Shown: piece after piece, positions 17,589-26,199 of the stretch
Numbering within the stretch: position 1 is the stretch's first letter
Layout: each line of letters starts with the position of its first letter
DNA from: Streptomyces pyxinicus
Lineage (GTDB): Bacteria; Actinomycetota; Actinomycetes; Streptomycetales; Streptomycetaceae
Assembly (NCBI RefSeq): GCF_024753135.1
Contig: NZ_JANUGP010000021.1
Location: 62,001-126,000 of the forward strand
Direction: 5' to 3'
DNA length: 64,000 bases
Notes under the pieces: model-generated
Told to the model about the DNA's origin: nothing
Database searches by the model: none
The model's input: only the letters and a program-made list of their open reading frames with translations
Translations under genes and position numbers: made by a program

Positions 17589-19424
17589 TCAGCCGAGCCG
17601 GAACCTCTGGGCGGTGGAGCCGTTGCAGTCCCAGATCTGGAGGCGGGTGCCGTTGGCGGTCGCGCCGCTGGGGGAGTCGAGGCAGCGGCCGGACTGGGGG
17701 TTGAGGAGGGAGCCGTCGGCCTGCTGTACCCATTTCTGTCCGCCGACGCCGTTGCAGTCCCACAGTTCGGCCTTGGCGCCGTTCGCGGTGCCGTTGCCCT
17801 CGATGTCCAGGCACCGTCCCAGTGTGCGCAGGGAGGTGTCCGTGCGGCGCGCCCAGTGCTGGTCGACCGCCCAGGACTGGCAGTCCCAGAGCTGTACGGC
17901 GGCCCCGTTGGCGCCGCTGTCGTCGGCCGCCACGTCCAGGCACTTGCCGCCCGGCCCGGGAACGGGCGCGCCGGCGTTCACCGCGAACTTCTGGGCGGTG
18001 GAGCCGTTGCAGTCCCAGATCTGGAGGCGGGTGCCGTTGGCGGTGGCTCCGCTGGGGGAGTCGAGGCAGCGGCCGGACTGGGGGTTGAGGAGGGAGCCGT
18101 CGGCCTGCTGTACCCATTTCTGTCCGCCGACGCCGTTGCAGTCCCACAGTTCGACCTTGGCGCCGTTCGCGGTGCCGTTGCCCTCGATGTCCAGGCACCG
18201 CCCGATCGTGGCCAGGGAACCGTCCGCCCGGTGCGTCCAGTGCTGGTCCTCGGCGTACGACTGGCAGTCCCACAGTTGTACGGCGGTGCCGTTGGCGCCG
18301 GTGTCGTCGGCGGCGGCGTCGACACACTTGTTCCCGGGACCGGTGATGGTGCCCTGCGGGCCGTTGGGGACGTCGGTCTCACCGGAGTAGCCGACGGAGA
18401 CGATGTTCGCCTGGACCGCGTTCTCGGCGGCGTCCGTCGGATAACCGGAGACCATCACGCCCTCGAAGAACGTGCCCATGTTCCAGTTGCTGTTGTCACC
18501 GCCCGTGCCGAGGATGATGCCGCCCTCCTGATGCATGGGCTGATAACCGCCCCGGGTGGGCAGCCCCCCGTCCCACCAGGTCGTCAGCCCCCCGGTCTGC
18601 GCGTTGCCGCCCTTGAGGGCGTACCGCGTCTGCCCGTTGTTCTTCAGCACCGCCGTGACGTATGTACTGGCGTTGCCCCGGTTGGCGGTGTTGGAGCCGT
18701 TGTCGCCCTGGAACATGCCGTTCTCCAGGTCGGCCTCGACCCAGGGCCCGGAACCGGTGCACGGGGCGAAGTAGCAGGTGGTCGCGATGCTGACCGCGTC
18801 CATGTGGCCGTTGCCGGTGTCGGCCGGGGTGCGCTCGGCGTTGCCGTAGTCGAAGCAGCAGGCGGAGCCGACGTGGGTACCGCTGGCCACCATGTAGGCG
18901 CCCTCGGGCTGACCGCCCACGGCGACACCGGAGGCAACGCCCGTGTACCGGTAGCCGACTCCCGGCGATATCCACACGCCGTACACCTTGTGCCCGCCCG
19001 CGGTCACGGCGATCTCGGAGGCGTCCGCGCCCCGGTCCGCGCCCATGCCGGCGGTGCCCGCCGGGCCCGGGGTCAGGTCGTTGTGCCGCGCGGTCTGGTC
19101 GTAGATCTTCGTGATCACGCACGTGGTGTCCGCGCAGAACGCGTCCTGCCGGCCCGCGTCCGCGTAACCGCCCGTGGCCAGCAGCCCGATGTCGGTACCT
19201 GCCCCGTCGGAGGCACGGGTGACCCGGTACAGCGGACCGTCGTACGCCGAGAAGACCGCCCGCACCGTGCTGTGCGCGGCGACACACGGGGTGCCGGCGG
19301 CGCCGTAGATGTCACACGGCAGTGAACCGGCGGCCTGCGAGGTCTGGGGCAGACCGAGCACCGTGGCCAGGACGAGGCCGATGACGGCCAGTATCGGAAT
19401 CAGTGATCTGGGACTTCCGCGCAT
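17589..19424 (-). CDS. secreted alpha-L-arabinofuranosidase with two CBM13 lectin domains
   Basis: A 611-residue secreted enzyme. The signal peptide spans about residues 1-32 (LIPILAVIGLVLATVLGL then SQAAG). Residues about 33-345 match the arabinofuranosidase catalytic domain of GH54 (LPCDIYGAAGTPCVAAHSTV, CCFDYGNAE, FFEGVMVSGYP). Two ricin-B/CBM13 domains follow, about 350-480 and 485-611, each with three Q-x-W-type subdomains (CLDIEGNG, LWDCNG, QKWVQQ). It likely removes arabinose from arabinan or arabinoxylan while the lectins bind polymer. The lectin domains carry a near-identical DNA repeat, described separately. A good TTGACG/TAGCTT promoter lies upstream at 19497-19525. Confidence 0.88.
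   Translation of the reverse strand: MRGSPRSLIPILAVIGLVLATVLGLPQTSQAAGSLPCDIYGAAGTPCVAAHSTVRAVFSAYDGPLYRVTRASDGAGTDIGLLATGGYADAGRQDAFCADTTCVITKIYDQTARHNDLTPGPAGTAGMGADRGADASEIAVTAGGHKVYGVWISPGVGYRYTGVASGVAVGGQPEGAYMVASGTHVGSACCFDYGNAERTPADTGNGHMDAVSIATTCYFAPCTGSGPWVEADLENGMFQGDNGSNTANRGNASTYVTAVLKNNGQTRYALKGGNAQTGGLTTWWDGGLPTRGGYQPMHQEGGIILGTGGDNSNWNMGTFFEGVMVSGYPTDAAENAVQANIVSVGYSGETDVPNGPQGTITGPGNKCVDAAADDTGANGTAVQLWDCQSYAEDQHWTHRADGSLATIGRCLDIEGNGTANGAKVELWDCNGVGGQKWVQQADGSLLNPQSGRCLDSPSGATANGTRLQIWDCNGSTAQKFAVNAGAPVPGPGGKCLDVAADDSGANGAAVQLWDCQSWAVDQHWARRTDTSLRTLGRCLDIEGNGTANGAKAELWDCNGVGGQKWVQQADGSLLNPQSGRCLDSPSGATANGTRLQIWDCNGSTAQRFRLG
17607..17820. repeat. 214-bp direct repeat inside lectin domains (second copy 17991-18204)
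   Basis: Bases 17607-17820 and 17991-18204 (offset 384) are almost identical, with about three differences in the first 208 bases. They encode the matching parts of the two CBM13 domains. Similarity falls sharply outside, so the identity reflects recent duplication or gene conversion of one segment rather than protein conservation alone. Confidence 0.85.
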
Positions 19425-19496
19425 GCTGGGCTCCTTGCTGAAGGAGGGAAGTGCGGTTCTGGACCGTCGAGTTGGAGCACCTGGCGACCGCTGCGG

Positions 19497-19525
19497 AAGC
19501 TACGCATCCTGATGGTTGCCGTCAA
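19497..19525 (-). promoter_or_regulatory. HrdB-type promoter of arabinofuranosidase gene
   Basis: Read on the minus strand: TTGACG (19525-19520), a 17-bp spacer, then TAGCTT (19502-19497), close to the vegetative consensus. The gap to the ATG at 19424 is about 72 bases. Unusually AT-rich DNA (19515-19585) lies upstream of the -35 box and could hold regulator sites. Confidence 0.6.
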
Positions 19526-19638
19526 GATTTGTTGCTTTGGGCTGGGAAGAAGTTTTGATGGTGGGGCAAGGTGTTTGATCCGGACGACAGTTGATGTCGT
19601 GTCAGCCGGCCTCGCAGGGGCCCGGCACGGTCCGCCGG

Positions 19639-20214
19639 TCAGTGACCGGCAGTTCCCGGAGAGCCCCCGTCCGACGCCCGCCGCGCCGAGCGCGCCGCCC
19701 GCTCCGCCCGGGTCAGCAAGGCGGCCCGGCGGCGCGGCCACCAGACGAGGTCGGCGAGGAACAGCGCGACGACCAGCCAGGAGGCGATGACCTCGGCGGC
19801 CGGGGCGGTCAGCGTGTCGTAGCCGGCGAGGGCGAGCGCGAGCACGGCGACGGACAGGACGATCGGGCGGCGCAGCCGGTCGTCCTCGGCGACCCGGCGC
19901 AGACCATCGGCGTACTCGACGACCGCGGGCGCCGGCCGCCGATCCCCGACGTCCTCGCCACGCCTGGTCGCCCGGACCGCCGCGGCGCGCCCGCCGGCAT
20001 CCAGCTCCCCGGCCCCGGGCCACGCCTTCCGCATGCGCCGCGCCGACCGGATCCCGTGGCACGGGCCCAGGATCACGAACACCACCGCCGCGCCCGCCCA
20101 CGAGCCGGACTCCACCAGGACGAACGCCCCGAAGAAGACACCGGCGGGCAGCCCCGTGCCCAGCGCCCTGCGCAGCGGGCCTCCCTGCCACACCCAACCC
20201 GGTACGAGGATCAC
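19639..20214 (-). CDS. unrecognised membrane protein
   Basis: I do not recognise this family. The 191-residue product has four hydrophobic stretches: two near the N-terminus (GTGLPAGVFFGAFVLVESGS and AGAAVVFVILGPCHGI), a cytoplasmic-looking charged middle (about residues 55-110) and two later (PIVLSVAVLALALAGYDTL, VIASWLVVALFLADLVWW), ending in a basic Arg/Ser tail. GTG 20214 is taken because GGGCGG precedes it; an in-frame GTG at 20253 would add 13 residues. It follows the methyltransferase gene on the same strand after a 139-bp gap. Confidence 0.6.
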   Translation of the reverse strand: MILVPGWVWQGGPLRRALGTGLPAGVFFGAFVLVESGSWAGAAVVFVILGPCHGIRSARRMRKAWPGAGELDAGGRAAAVRATRRGEDVGDRRPAPAVVEYADGLRRVAEDDRLRRPIVLSVAVLALALAGYDTLTAPAAEVIASWLVVALFLADLVWWPRRRAALLTRAERAARSARRASDGGSPGTAGH

Positions 20215-20353
20215 CCGCCCAGAGTCCCGATCACCCGTCGCCGAAGCGATCACCGAAACGCCGAGGTGGCCCCCCGGCCTTCCCTCTTACCCAGCGGCTC
20301 GCGATTCCCGCTCCTGCCGAGGGGCCCACAGCACGGCGCACGCCCCGCAGGAC

Positions 20354-21034
20354 TCAGCGCAGTCGGCGGGCGCGCAGCACCACGTCGTCGGTGTGGTGCG
20401 CGCCGGCACCTCCGTCGGGCATCACACGTGGCCGTGTCTCGTCCACCTCCACCAGCCAGTCCTCGGTCAGCAGCGCGGCGACCATGGCGGGCCAGACGTA
20501 GTCGGCCGGGTCGAAGCCGCTGTCGTCCGCCTGCCGGGTGTGCATGCCCGCGTGGTGCACGAGCAGCAGCACACCGCCGGGCGCGACGGCCGCGAGGAGC
20601 GCCCGTTCGGCAGCGGCGTCGGGCGTCCGCAGCAGGGCCGGGTACTGCGCGGAGACCAGGTCGAAGGAGGCCGGCGGCAGGGGAGCCTCCGTGAGCGCGG
20701 CGTGCACCCAGCGAACGGTGACGCCGACGTCCCGCGCATGCCCGGCCGCCCGCTCCAGCGCCACACCCGAGACCTCCAGCGCGGTCACGTCCCAGCCGCC
20801 GCGCGCGAGCCACACGGCGTCCGCGCCCTCACCGCAGCCGACGTCGAGCACGCGCCCGGGGGTGAGCCCGGCGGTCTCGGCCACGAGCGCGCCGTTGGGC
20901 CGGCCGCTCCACAGTTGCCCCCGGTCCGCGTAACGGGCGTCCCACTCCGCCCGCACGGCGGGATCACCGACGTACTGGTCGGCGGGTGACGGCGTGTCGG
21001 AAGCGGGCGGTTCCGCCGCGATTCTGTCAGTCAT
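20354..21034 (-). CDS. class I SAM-dependent methyltransferase
   Basis: A 226-residue methyltransferase of the type 11/thiopurine-like class. Motif I reads VLDVGCGEGADAVWLARGGW, followed by the acidic end of strand 2 (VTALEVSG) and motif post-I (VRWVHAALTEAPLPPASFDLV). The N-terminal WDARYADRGQLWSGRPN is typical of small actinobacterial methyltransferases near tellurite-resistance-like proteins. ATG 21034 is preferred over a TTG 57 bases upstream, although its ribosome binding site is weak. The substrate cannot be predicted. Confidence 0.82.
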   Translation of the reverse strand: MTDRIAAEPPASDTPSPADQYVGDPAVRAEWDARYADRGQLWSGRPNGALVAETAGLTPGRVLDVGCGEGADAVWLARGGWDVTALEVSGVALERAAGHARDVGVTVRWVHAALTEAPLPPASFDLVSAQYPALLRTPDAAAERALLAAVAPGGVLLLVHHAGMHTRQADDSGFDPADYVWPAMVAALLTEDWLVEVDETRPRVMPDGGAGAHHTDDVVLRARRLR

Positions 21035-21125
21035 GCGCCCACCGTCGTCCAGCGACCGCGGCCCACGCCAGTCTTGTTGCCGGTCCGGCAAAAAGGCGCC
21101 CGGGCGGACCCCCCGGGGAACACGA

Positions 21126-21164
21126 CGGTGCCGCGACCGCCTCCGAAGGCCGGTCGCGGCACCG
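21126..21164. terminator. hairpin downstream of minus-strand membrane gene
   Basis: Perfect 14-bp arms (21126-21139 and 21151-21164, left CGGTGCCGCGACCG) with an 11-base loop, about 90 bases past the stop of the minus-strand gene at 21255. Likely its terminator. Confidence 0.6.
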
Positions 21165-21254
21165 CCACCAGAGCACCATCAGGTGACACCACAGCGTCTG
21201 CCCTGCGCTCGCCCGGGGACACCCACCCGAAAGGGTGATCCCTGAGGACGCCGT

Positions 21255-21506
21255 CTAGAAGGACTCACCCGGAGCGGCGGCCCCCTCCTCCACACGCGCC
21301 ACGGCACCGCGCGGCCCGGCCTCCCAGAGCCGCCACGTCGACCACAGCAACAGGCCGAGGAACACGGCGAGCAACCCCAGCAGCACGACGGTCTGCCGCG
21401 CCGAGTCGTCGTCGCCGACCAGATTCAGCAGGAGGCACAAGGTCCAGGCGACCACACCCCCGGCATACACGGCCCTGAGCTGCCGCAACTGACGTCCCGA
21501 CCCCAT
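21255..21506 (-). CDS. small two-helix membrane protein, unknown
   Basis: An 83-residue protein with two transmembrane helices, about residues 14-34 (GGVVAWTLCLLLNLVG) and 40-60 (TVVLLGLLAVFLGLLLW), and an acidic C-terminal tail. I do not recognise a family. ATG 21506 has GGAGGGG six bases upstream, better than the in-frame start at 21524. It stands alone between the methyltransferase gene and a plus-strand gene at 21662. Confidence 0.65.
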   Translation of the reverse strand: MGSGRQLRQLRAVYAGGVVAWTLCLLLNLVGDDDSARQTVVLLGLLAVFLGLLLWSTWRLWEAGPRGAVARVEEGAAAPGESF

Positions 21507-21661
21507 CGTCACCCCTCCGAGCAACCGTCACCCAACGCCCAGCCGGTACCCCCGTCCCGCGACTTCAGCCGTACGACCGCGCCGAAAACCGCCGGAAGAC
21601 GGCGGGGGCGGGCGGCCCGGGCGAGAGGCATCCGCGCCGCCCGCCGCACAGAATCGATCAC

Positions 21662-22018
21662 ATGACAAAGCGCCCTCCCCCTGAACGGACCCCGGACGGA
21701 CACTTCGTCCTGATCGGCGGACGGCGATGGCGAGCGACGGACCCCTCCCTCCCCGAGGAGACCGCCGGACGTCTCCGCCACCACCTCATGGCCGCGCGCC
21801 GAGCGGTACGGGCCGCGACGTCGGCCGCCGACCCCGAGGCCGAGCGGTCGGCACGCGCGCGGGTGCGGCAGGCGAAAGTGGCGTTGGGGGAGCGCGGCAC
21901 ACCCTGGTGGGAGCAGACCGAGGGACAACGCCGACGCCGCTGGGAGGACGGACTCGCCCGACTCGACGCCGACGGAGGTCCTCCACCTCGGACATGCGCC
22001 GGGAGTCGGGACTCGTGA
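21662..22018 (+). CDS. conserved actinobacterial hypothetical protein
   Basis: A 118-residue basic, soluble protein. The conserved core reads DGHFVLIGGRRWRATDP near the start, then a long helix LRHHLMAARRAVRAA and the end motif KVALGERGTPWWE. This pattern is widespread among high-GC actinobacteria and has no established function. The last 20 residues are Pro/Arg-rich and probably not part of the fold. It is followed by the SigR-like promoter of msrA, so it is probably transcribed separately. Confidence 0.7.
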   Translation: MTKRPPPERTPDGHFVLIGGRRWRATDPSLPEETAGRLRHHLMAARRAVRAATSAADPEAERSARARVRQAKVALGERGTPWWEQTEGQRRRRWEDGLARLDADGGPPPRTCAGSRDS

Positions 22019-22085
22019 GTGGTGGGTAGCCGCCCTCCGTCCTCTCCCTCCCCGGCCAGGGAGCCCGGCGCGACCCGGGACGACC

Positions 22086-22112
22086 GGGAACACCGCGAGC
22101 CGTTTCGCGGTT
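22086..22112 (+). promoter_or_regulatory. SigR-type promoter of msrA
   Basis: GGGAAC (22086-22091), an 18-base spacer, then GTT (22110-22112) matches the SigR consensus GGAAY-N18/19-GTT of the Streptomyces thiol-oxidative stress response. The spacer also holds the inverted arms CCGCGA and TCGCGG. msrA is an established SigR-regulon gene in S. coelicolor, which makes this match more credible. The transcript would start about 90 bases before the ATG. Confidence 0.65.
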
Positions 22113-22211
22113 GCAGGAGTACGTGGTGAGCGGCCGGTACCCGGCCGTCCGCCACGCCGATGTGGCCGAGAGACCGCGCCGTACCGCGGGTCGAGTGTGA
22201 GGGAGCGACGG

Positions 22212-22733
22212 ATGACTGTGGGAACCGAGCGGGCCGTACTGGCCGGCGGGTGCTTCTGGGGGATGCAGGACCTGATCCGCAAGCAGCCGGGCGTCGTGGC
22301 CACGCGGGTCGGCTACAGCGGGGGTGACACGCCGAACGCCACCTACCGCAACCACGGCGATCATGCCGAGGCCATCGAGATCCTCTTCGATCCCTCGGCC
22401 ACGAGCTACCGGGACGTCCTGGAGTTCTTCTTCCAGATCCACGACCCGACCACGCGGGACCGCCAGGGCAACGACCTCGGTCGCAGCTACCGGTCCGCCA
22501 TCTACTACACGGACGAGGAGCAGCACCGCGTCGCCGTCGACACCATCGCGGACGTCGAGGCGAGCGGGCTGTGGCCGGGGAAGGTGGTCACGGAGGTCGA
22601 GCCCGTGGGTGACTTCTGGGAGGCGGAGCCCGAGCACCAGGACTACCTGGAGCGCTACCCGAACGGCTACACCTGCCACTTCCCGCGTCCCGGCTGGAAG
22701 CTGCCGCGCCGGGCGTCCGCCACGACGACCTGA
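22212..22733 (+). CDS. msrA: peptide-methionine (S)-S-oxide reductase MsrA
   Basis: A 173-residue MsrA that reduces the S-epimer of methionine sulfoxide in oxidised proteins. The active-site motif GGCFWGMQDLI holds the nucleophilic Cys close to the N-terminus, and the family motifs GYSGGDTPNATYRNHGDHAEAIEI, FFQIHDPTT and GRSYRSAIYYT are intact. No MsrB domain is fused. There is no second conserved resolving Cys near the C-terminus except in TCHFPRPG. ATG 22212 follows GGGAG at 22201-22205. Expression is probably under SigR. Confidence 0.95.
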   Translation: MTVGTERAVLAGGCFWGMQDLIRKQPGVVATRVGYSGGDTPNATYRNHGDHAEAIEILFDPSATSYRDVLEFFFQIHDPTTRDRQGNDLGRSYRSAIYYTDEEQHRVAVDTIADVEASGLWPGKVVTEVEPVGDFWEAEPEHQDYLERYPNGYTCHFPRPGWKLPRRASATTT

Positions 22734-22765
22734 GCCCGGCCGACCGGCAGGCCACCGGGAGCCGA

Positions 22766-22799
22766 CGAGGGCCCGGCGCATCCGTGCGCCGGGCCCTCG
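22766..22799. terminator. bidirectional hairpin terminator
   Basis: Perfect 15-bp arms (22766-22780, CGAGGGCCCGGCGCA; 22785-22799) around the tetraloop TCCG, between the convergent msrA and amidohydrolase genes. Confidence 0.8.
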
Positions 22800-22823
22800 C
22801 CTGTCGGTACCGGTACGACGAGG

Positions 22824-24473
22824 TCAGGCGTCCGGGGCGTGATGGACGCGACGGCCCCCGACGAAGGTCTGCCGCACCCGCGCCTCGGCGATCTCCTCGG
22901 CGGGGCGGGAGAAGATGTCGCGGTCCAGCACGGTGAGGTCGGCCAGCTTGCCGGGGCTGATGGTGCCGGTGTCGTCCAGGTGGTTCACATAGGCGCTGCC
23001 CGCCGTGTAGGCGGCGAGGGCCGTGCTCAGGGTGATGCGCTGCTCCGGCAGGAAGACGGGCCGGTCGGACCCGGGCTGGCGGCGGTTGACCGCGATGTGC
23101 AGGGCGGCGATCGGGTCGGGGCTGGACACCGGCCAGTCGCTGCCGGCCGCCAGCGTCGCCCCGCTGTCGGCGAGGCCGGCGAAGGGGTACTGCCGGGCAG
23201 CCCGCTGCCGGCCGAGGAACGGGATGGTCAGCTCGTCCATCTGCGGCTCGTGCGCGGCCCACAGCGGCTGGATGTTGGCGGTGGCGCCCAGCGCGCGGAA
23301 GCGGGGGATGTCGGCGGGGTCGACCACCTGGAGGTGGGCGAGGTGGTGCCTGTTGTCCCGCCGGCCGCCTGCACTCCGGGCGGCCTCGACGGCGTCGAGC
23401 GCCTCGCGCACCGCGCGGTCCCCCAGCGCGTGGAAGTGGACCTGGAAGCCCTCGCCGTCCAACCGGGTGACGATGTCCGCGAGTTCCCGGGGGTCGACGA
23501 ACGAGATCCCGGAGTTCCCGGACGCACAGCCGCACGCGGTGAGGTAGGGGGCGAGCATCGCGGCGGTGTGGTTCTCCGCGATGCCGTCCTGCATGATCTT
23601 GACGGTGTGGCAGTTCAGGGTGCCGACGGTGAACTCCTCCCGCCGGCGGAGCAGTTCGGGGAGCTGGTCGAGACCGCGGGCGCGGTCCCACCACAAGGCC
23701 CCGCGCACCCGCGCGGTGAGCAGGCCCTCGGTGACGGCGCGGCGGTAGGCGGGCGCCGCGTCGGCCATCGACGCGTGCTCTCCCAGCAGGGCGTCCTGCC
23801 AGGCGGTGATGCCATGGGAGTGCAGCACCGCCTGGGCGCGCAACAGGCCCGCGAGTTGCTCGTCCGGGGTGACCGAGGGGACGTGGACGGCGACCAGCCG
23901 CATGGCCCCCTCCTGGAGCATGCCGCTGGGCTCGCCGTCGGCGTCCCGCTCGATCCGGCCGTCGGCGGGATCGGGCGTGTCCCGGGTGATACCGGCGGCT
24001 TCGAGGCCACGGGTGTTGGTCCAGGCGCCGTGGTGGTCCCGGTTGACCAGGTAGACGGGCCGGTCCGGGACGACGGTGTCGAGCAGGTGCCGGTCGGGGG
24101 TGCCGCCGGGGAAGGCCTCCATGGACCAGCCGCCGCCGGTGATCCAGGGGCGGTCGGGGTGGGCGTCGGCGTAGGCGCGGATCCGGGCGGCGTGGTCCTC
24201 CGTGCCCGTGGCATCGGACAGGTCGCACTGGCCCATCTCCACACCCGCGCCGACCGGGTGCACGTGCGCGTCCTGGAAACCCGGGACGAGCAGGCGGCCC
24301 CGCAGGTCGACGATCTCCGTGGCGGGACCGATCAGATCGCGCACCTCGTCGTGGCCGACCGCGACGATCCGGTCGCCGCGGACGGCGACCGAGGTCGCAC
24401 GGGGGCGGGCGGGATCGACGGTGTGGACCGGACCGCCGGTGAACACGAGGTCGGCGGTGGTGTCGGCAGGCAT
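22824..24473 (-). CDS. YtcJ-like amidohydrolase
   Basis: A 549-residue metal-dependent amidohydrolase of the YtcJ/amidohydrolase_3 branch. It has the N-terminal beta-sandwich piece ADLVFTGGPVHTVDP, the metal motif GFQDAHVHPVG, and later HFHALGD and AGSDWPVSSPDP with the catalytic Asp. The C-terminus returns to the beta-sandwich (GTISPGKLADLTVLDRDI). Family members hydrolyse N-substituted amides or formamides; the substrate is not predictable. ATG 24473 has CTGGAG upstream. The permease gene ends 40 bases before it on the same strand, so the two probably form an operon for import and hydrolysis of one amide compound, under the TetR regulator. Confidence 0.88.
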   Translation of the reverse strand: MPADTTADLVFTGGPVHTVDPARPRATSVAVRGDRIVAVGHDEVRDLIGPATEIVDLRGRLLVPGFQDAHVHPVGAGVEMGQCDLSDATGTEDHAARIRAYADAHPDRPWITGGGWSMEAFPGGTPDRHLLDTVVPDRPVYLVNRDHHGAWTNTRGLEAAGITRDTPDPADGRIERDADGEPSGMLQEGAMRLVAVHVPSVTPDEQLAGLLRAQAVLHSHGITAWQDALLGEHASMADAAPAYRRAVTEGLLTARVRGALWWDRARGLDQLPELLRRREEFTVGTLNCHTVKIMQDGIAENHTAAMLAPYLTACGCASGNSGISFVDPRELADIVTRLDGEGFQVHFHALGDRAVREALDAVEAARSAGGRRDNRHHLAHLQVVDPADIPRFRALGATANIQPLWAAHEPQMDELTIPFLGRQRAARQYPFAGLADSGATLAAGSDWPVSSPDPIAALHIAVNRRQPGSDRPVFLPEQRITLSTALAAYTAGSAYVNHLDDTGTISPGKLADLTVLDRDIFSRPAEEIAEARVRQTFVGGRRVHHAPDA

Positions 24474-24513
24474 GGCGTGGCTCCAGGGGTGGGGGTGGCG
24501 GACAGGGGGAGTC

Positions 24514-26040
24514 TCAGGGAAGGGGCCGGACCGGACCTCGGGCGGATTCGTCCATCGGCAGGGCGATGGCATCGGCATCCGTGCCACGGCCGGTGGCGAA
24601 GTAGGCGGAGCGGTGGCGCCACTTGGCGACGGCCGCGGCCGTCAGACCGGTGACGACGAACAGCGTCGGGATCAACAGCAGGAACCAGCCGTTGTCCGGG
24701 GTCGCCTCGAAGTGATCGCTCATGGTGGCGTACTGCCAGGCCAGGTACCCGCCGAGTCCGAACAGCACCAGCGCGCTGAGACCGGGGACGAGGACGCGGC
24801 GCAGGGCCTCCAGGGGGCCGTCGCGCAGCGCGCCGCGGAACCGCACGGCGCAGGCCAGCGCGGTGAGGCCGTAGTACAGGGCGACGATCAGACCGATGGA
24901 GTTCACGGCGGTGAGGATCATCAGGTTGATCTTCGGGATGCCGACCGCCAGGACCGCGACGGCCGCCGACAGGGCCATGATCATGACCGTGCCCACCGCG
25001 GGCGAGCCGTAGCGCGGGTGGATCTTCGTCCACCTGCGGCCGAGGGTCCGGTCCCGGCCCATCGCGAGCGCGCCGCGCGCGGTGGGGATGACGCTGGACT
25101 GGAGCGAGGCGAACGCCGAGCACATCAGCGCGGCGAGCGGCAGCGACGCCCACGGTTCCGGGGCCAGCTTGGCGCCGAGATACGTCAGAGCCTGCGGCCC
25201 CCGCGCGACCAGCTCGGCGTTGCCCATCGCCCGCTGGAACGCGATCGCCGCGAACACGAGCAGGCCCAGCATGGCCCCCAGGGCGATGAGTCCGCCCCGG
25301 GAGGCGTCGTCGGCGTTCTTCGTCTCCTCGTTCACCGTGAACGCCGCGTCCCAGCCCCAGAAGACGAACACCGCCAGCACCAGCCCCTGGGCCAGGGACT
25401 TGACCGAGCCGATCGCGAAGGGGTTCAGCCACTCCCATGAGAACGACTGGTGCCCCGAGACGATCGCCCAGGTGCAGAAGACGAGCAGTACGGCGTACTC
25501 GAACACCAGCAGCGCCCATTGCAGCCGGGTCGCGGAGCGGACCCCCGTCACGGCGGTCACGGTCACCAGTACCAGCGCCACCAGCCCCACCACCGTACTC
25601 ACCCCGGTGGAGCCGGGATCGAGAGCGACACCGAGCACGCTGTACACGTGCGCCTTGTTGGCGAACTGGAGGACCACCGAACCCGTGACGGTGCTGGTGT
25701 ACGCCATGAACACGACGTTCGCCACCAGCACCACCCACCCGGTCAGGAAGCCCGGCCAGGCCCCGACCGAGCGCCCGACCCAGGTGTAGCCGTTGCCGCA
25801 GTTCGGCTCCGTGCGGTTCAGCCGCGCGTAGGACAGCGCGATCCCCAGGATCGGCAGGAAGGCGATGATCAGCAGCGCCGGGGTCTGCCGCCCTGCGTAC
25901 AGCGCGAGCACCCCCATGCCGATGCCGATGCTGGTGGTCGCGGCCGTACTGGACGCCGCGATCGCCACACCGTCCCGCACGCCCAGCGTGCGGCGCATCG
26001 CCGTCGTCGGCGGTTCCGTCTCCGGGATGACTGCAGCCAT
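24514..26040 (-). CDS. APC superfamily amino-acid/amine permease
   Basis: A 508-residue integral membrane transporter with about 12 hydrophobic helices. The first helix region SSTAATTSIGIGMGVLALYAG and the motif EPNCGNGYTWVGRSVG followed by GFLTGWVVLVANVVFMAY are typical of the amino-acid/polyamine/organocation superfamily, as is WGWDAAFTVNEETKNA. The ATG has AAAGGAG eight bases upstream. It is the first gene of the permease-amidohydrolase operon and is divergent from the TetR gene with a shared operator at 26090-26111. Likely a proton symporter for an amine or amino-acid derivative. Confidence 0.9.
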   Translation of the reverse strand: MAAVIPETEPPTTAMRRTLGVRDGVAIAASSTAATTSIGIGMGVLALYAGRQTPALLIIAFLPILGIALSYARLNRTEPNCGNGYTWVGRSVGAWPGFLTGWVVLVANVVFMAYTSTVTGSVVLQFANKAHVYSVLGVALDPGSTGVSTVVGLVALVLVTVTAVTGVRSATRLQWALLVFEYAVLLVFCTWAIVSGHQSFSWEWLNPFAIGSVKSLAQGLVLAVFVFWGWDAAFTVNEETKNADDASRGGLIALGAMLGLLVFAAIAFQRAMGNAELVARGPQALTYLGAKLAPEPWASLPLAALMCSAFASLQSSVIPTARGALAMGRDRTLGRRWTKIHPRYGSPAVGTVMIMALSAAVAVLAVGIPKINLMILTAVNSIGLIVALYYGLTALACAVRFRGALRDGPLEALRRVLVPGLSALVLFGLGGYLAWQYATMSDHFEATPDNGWFLLLIPTLFVVTGLTAAAVAKWRHRSAYFATGRGTDADAIALPMDESARGPVRPLP

Positions 26041-26089
26041 GAGCGCGCTCCTTTGAGAGGTGTGCGCTGATGAAACAGCCGTGTCAGTA

Positions 26090-26111
26090 TTACGTCAATA
26101 AGTTGTCGTAA
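26090..26111. promoter_or_regulatory. palindromic TetR operator
   Basis: Inverted arms TTACGTCAA (26090-26098) and TTGTCGTAA (26103-26111), eight of nine positions matching, separated by TAAG. It sits in an AT-rich patch of the 159-bp divergent region between permease and tetR, the position expected of a TetR-family autoregulatory operator controlling both genes. Confidence 0.65.
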
Positions 26112-26199
26112 GCGGCGCGGGCGCGGGTCCGGGGACCAACTCCCGAGGCCGCGACCCGCGGGCGGACTCGCGGGGCGCACCCGCAGGCAGGAGACGTAC

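Noticed and set aside
17607..18204. CRISPR-like or transposon repeat
   Set aside because: The repeated block is coding sequence for paired lectin domains, in frame and only two copies.
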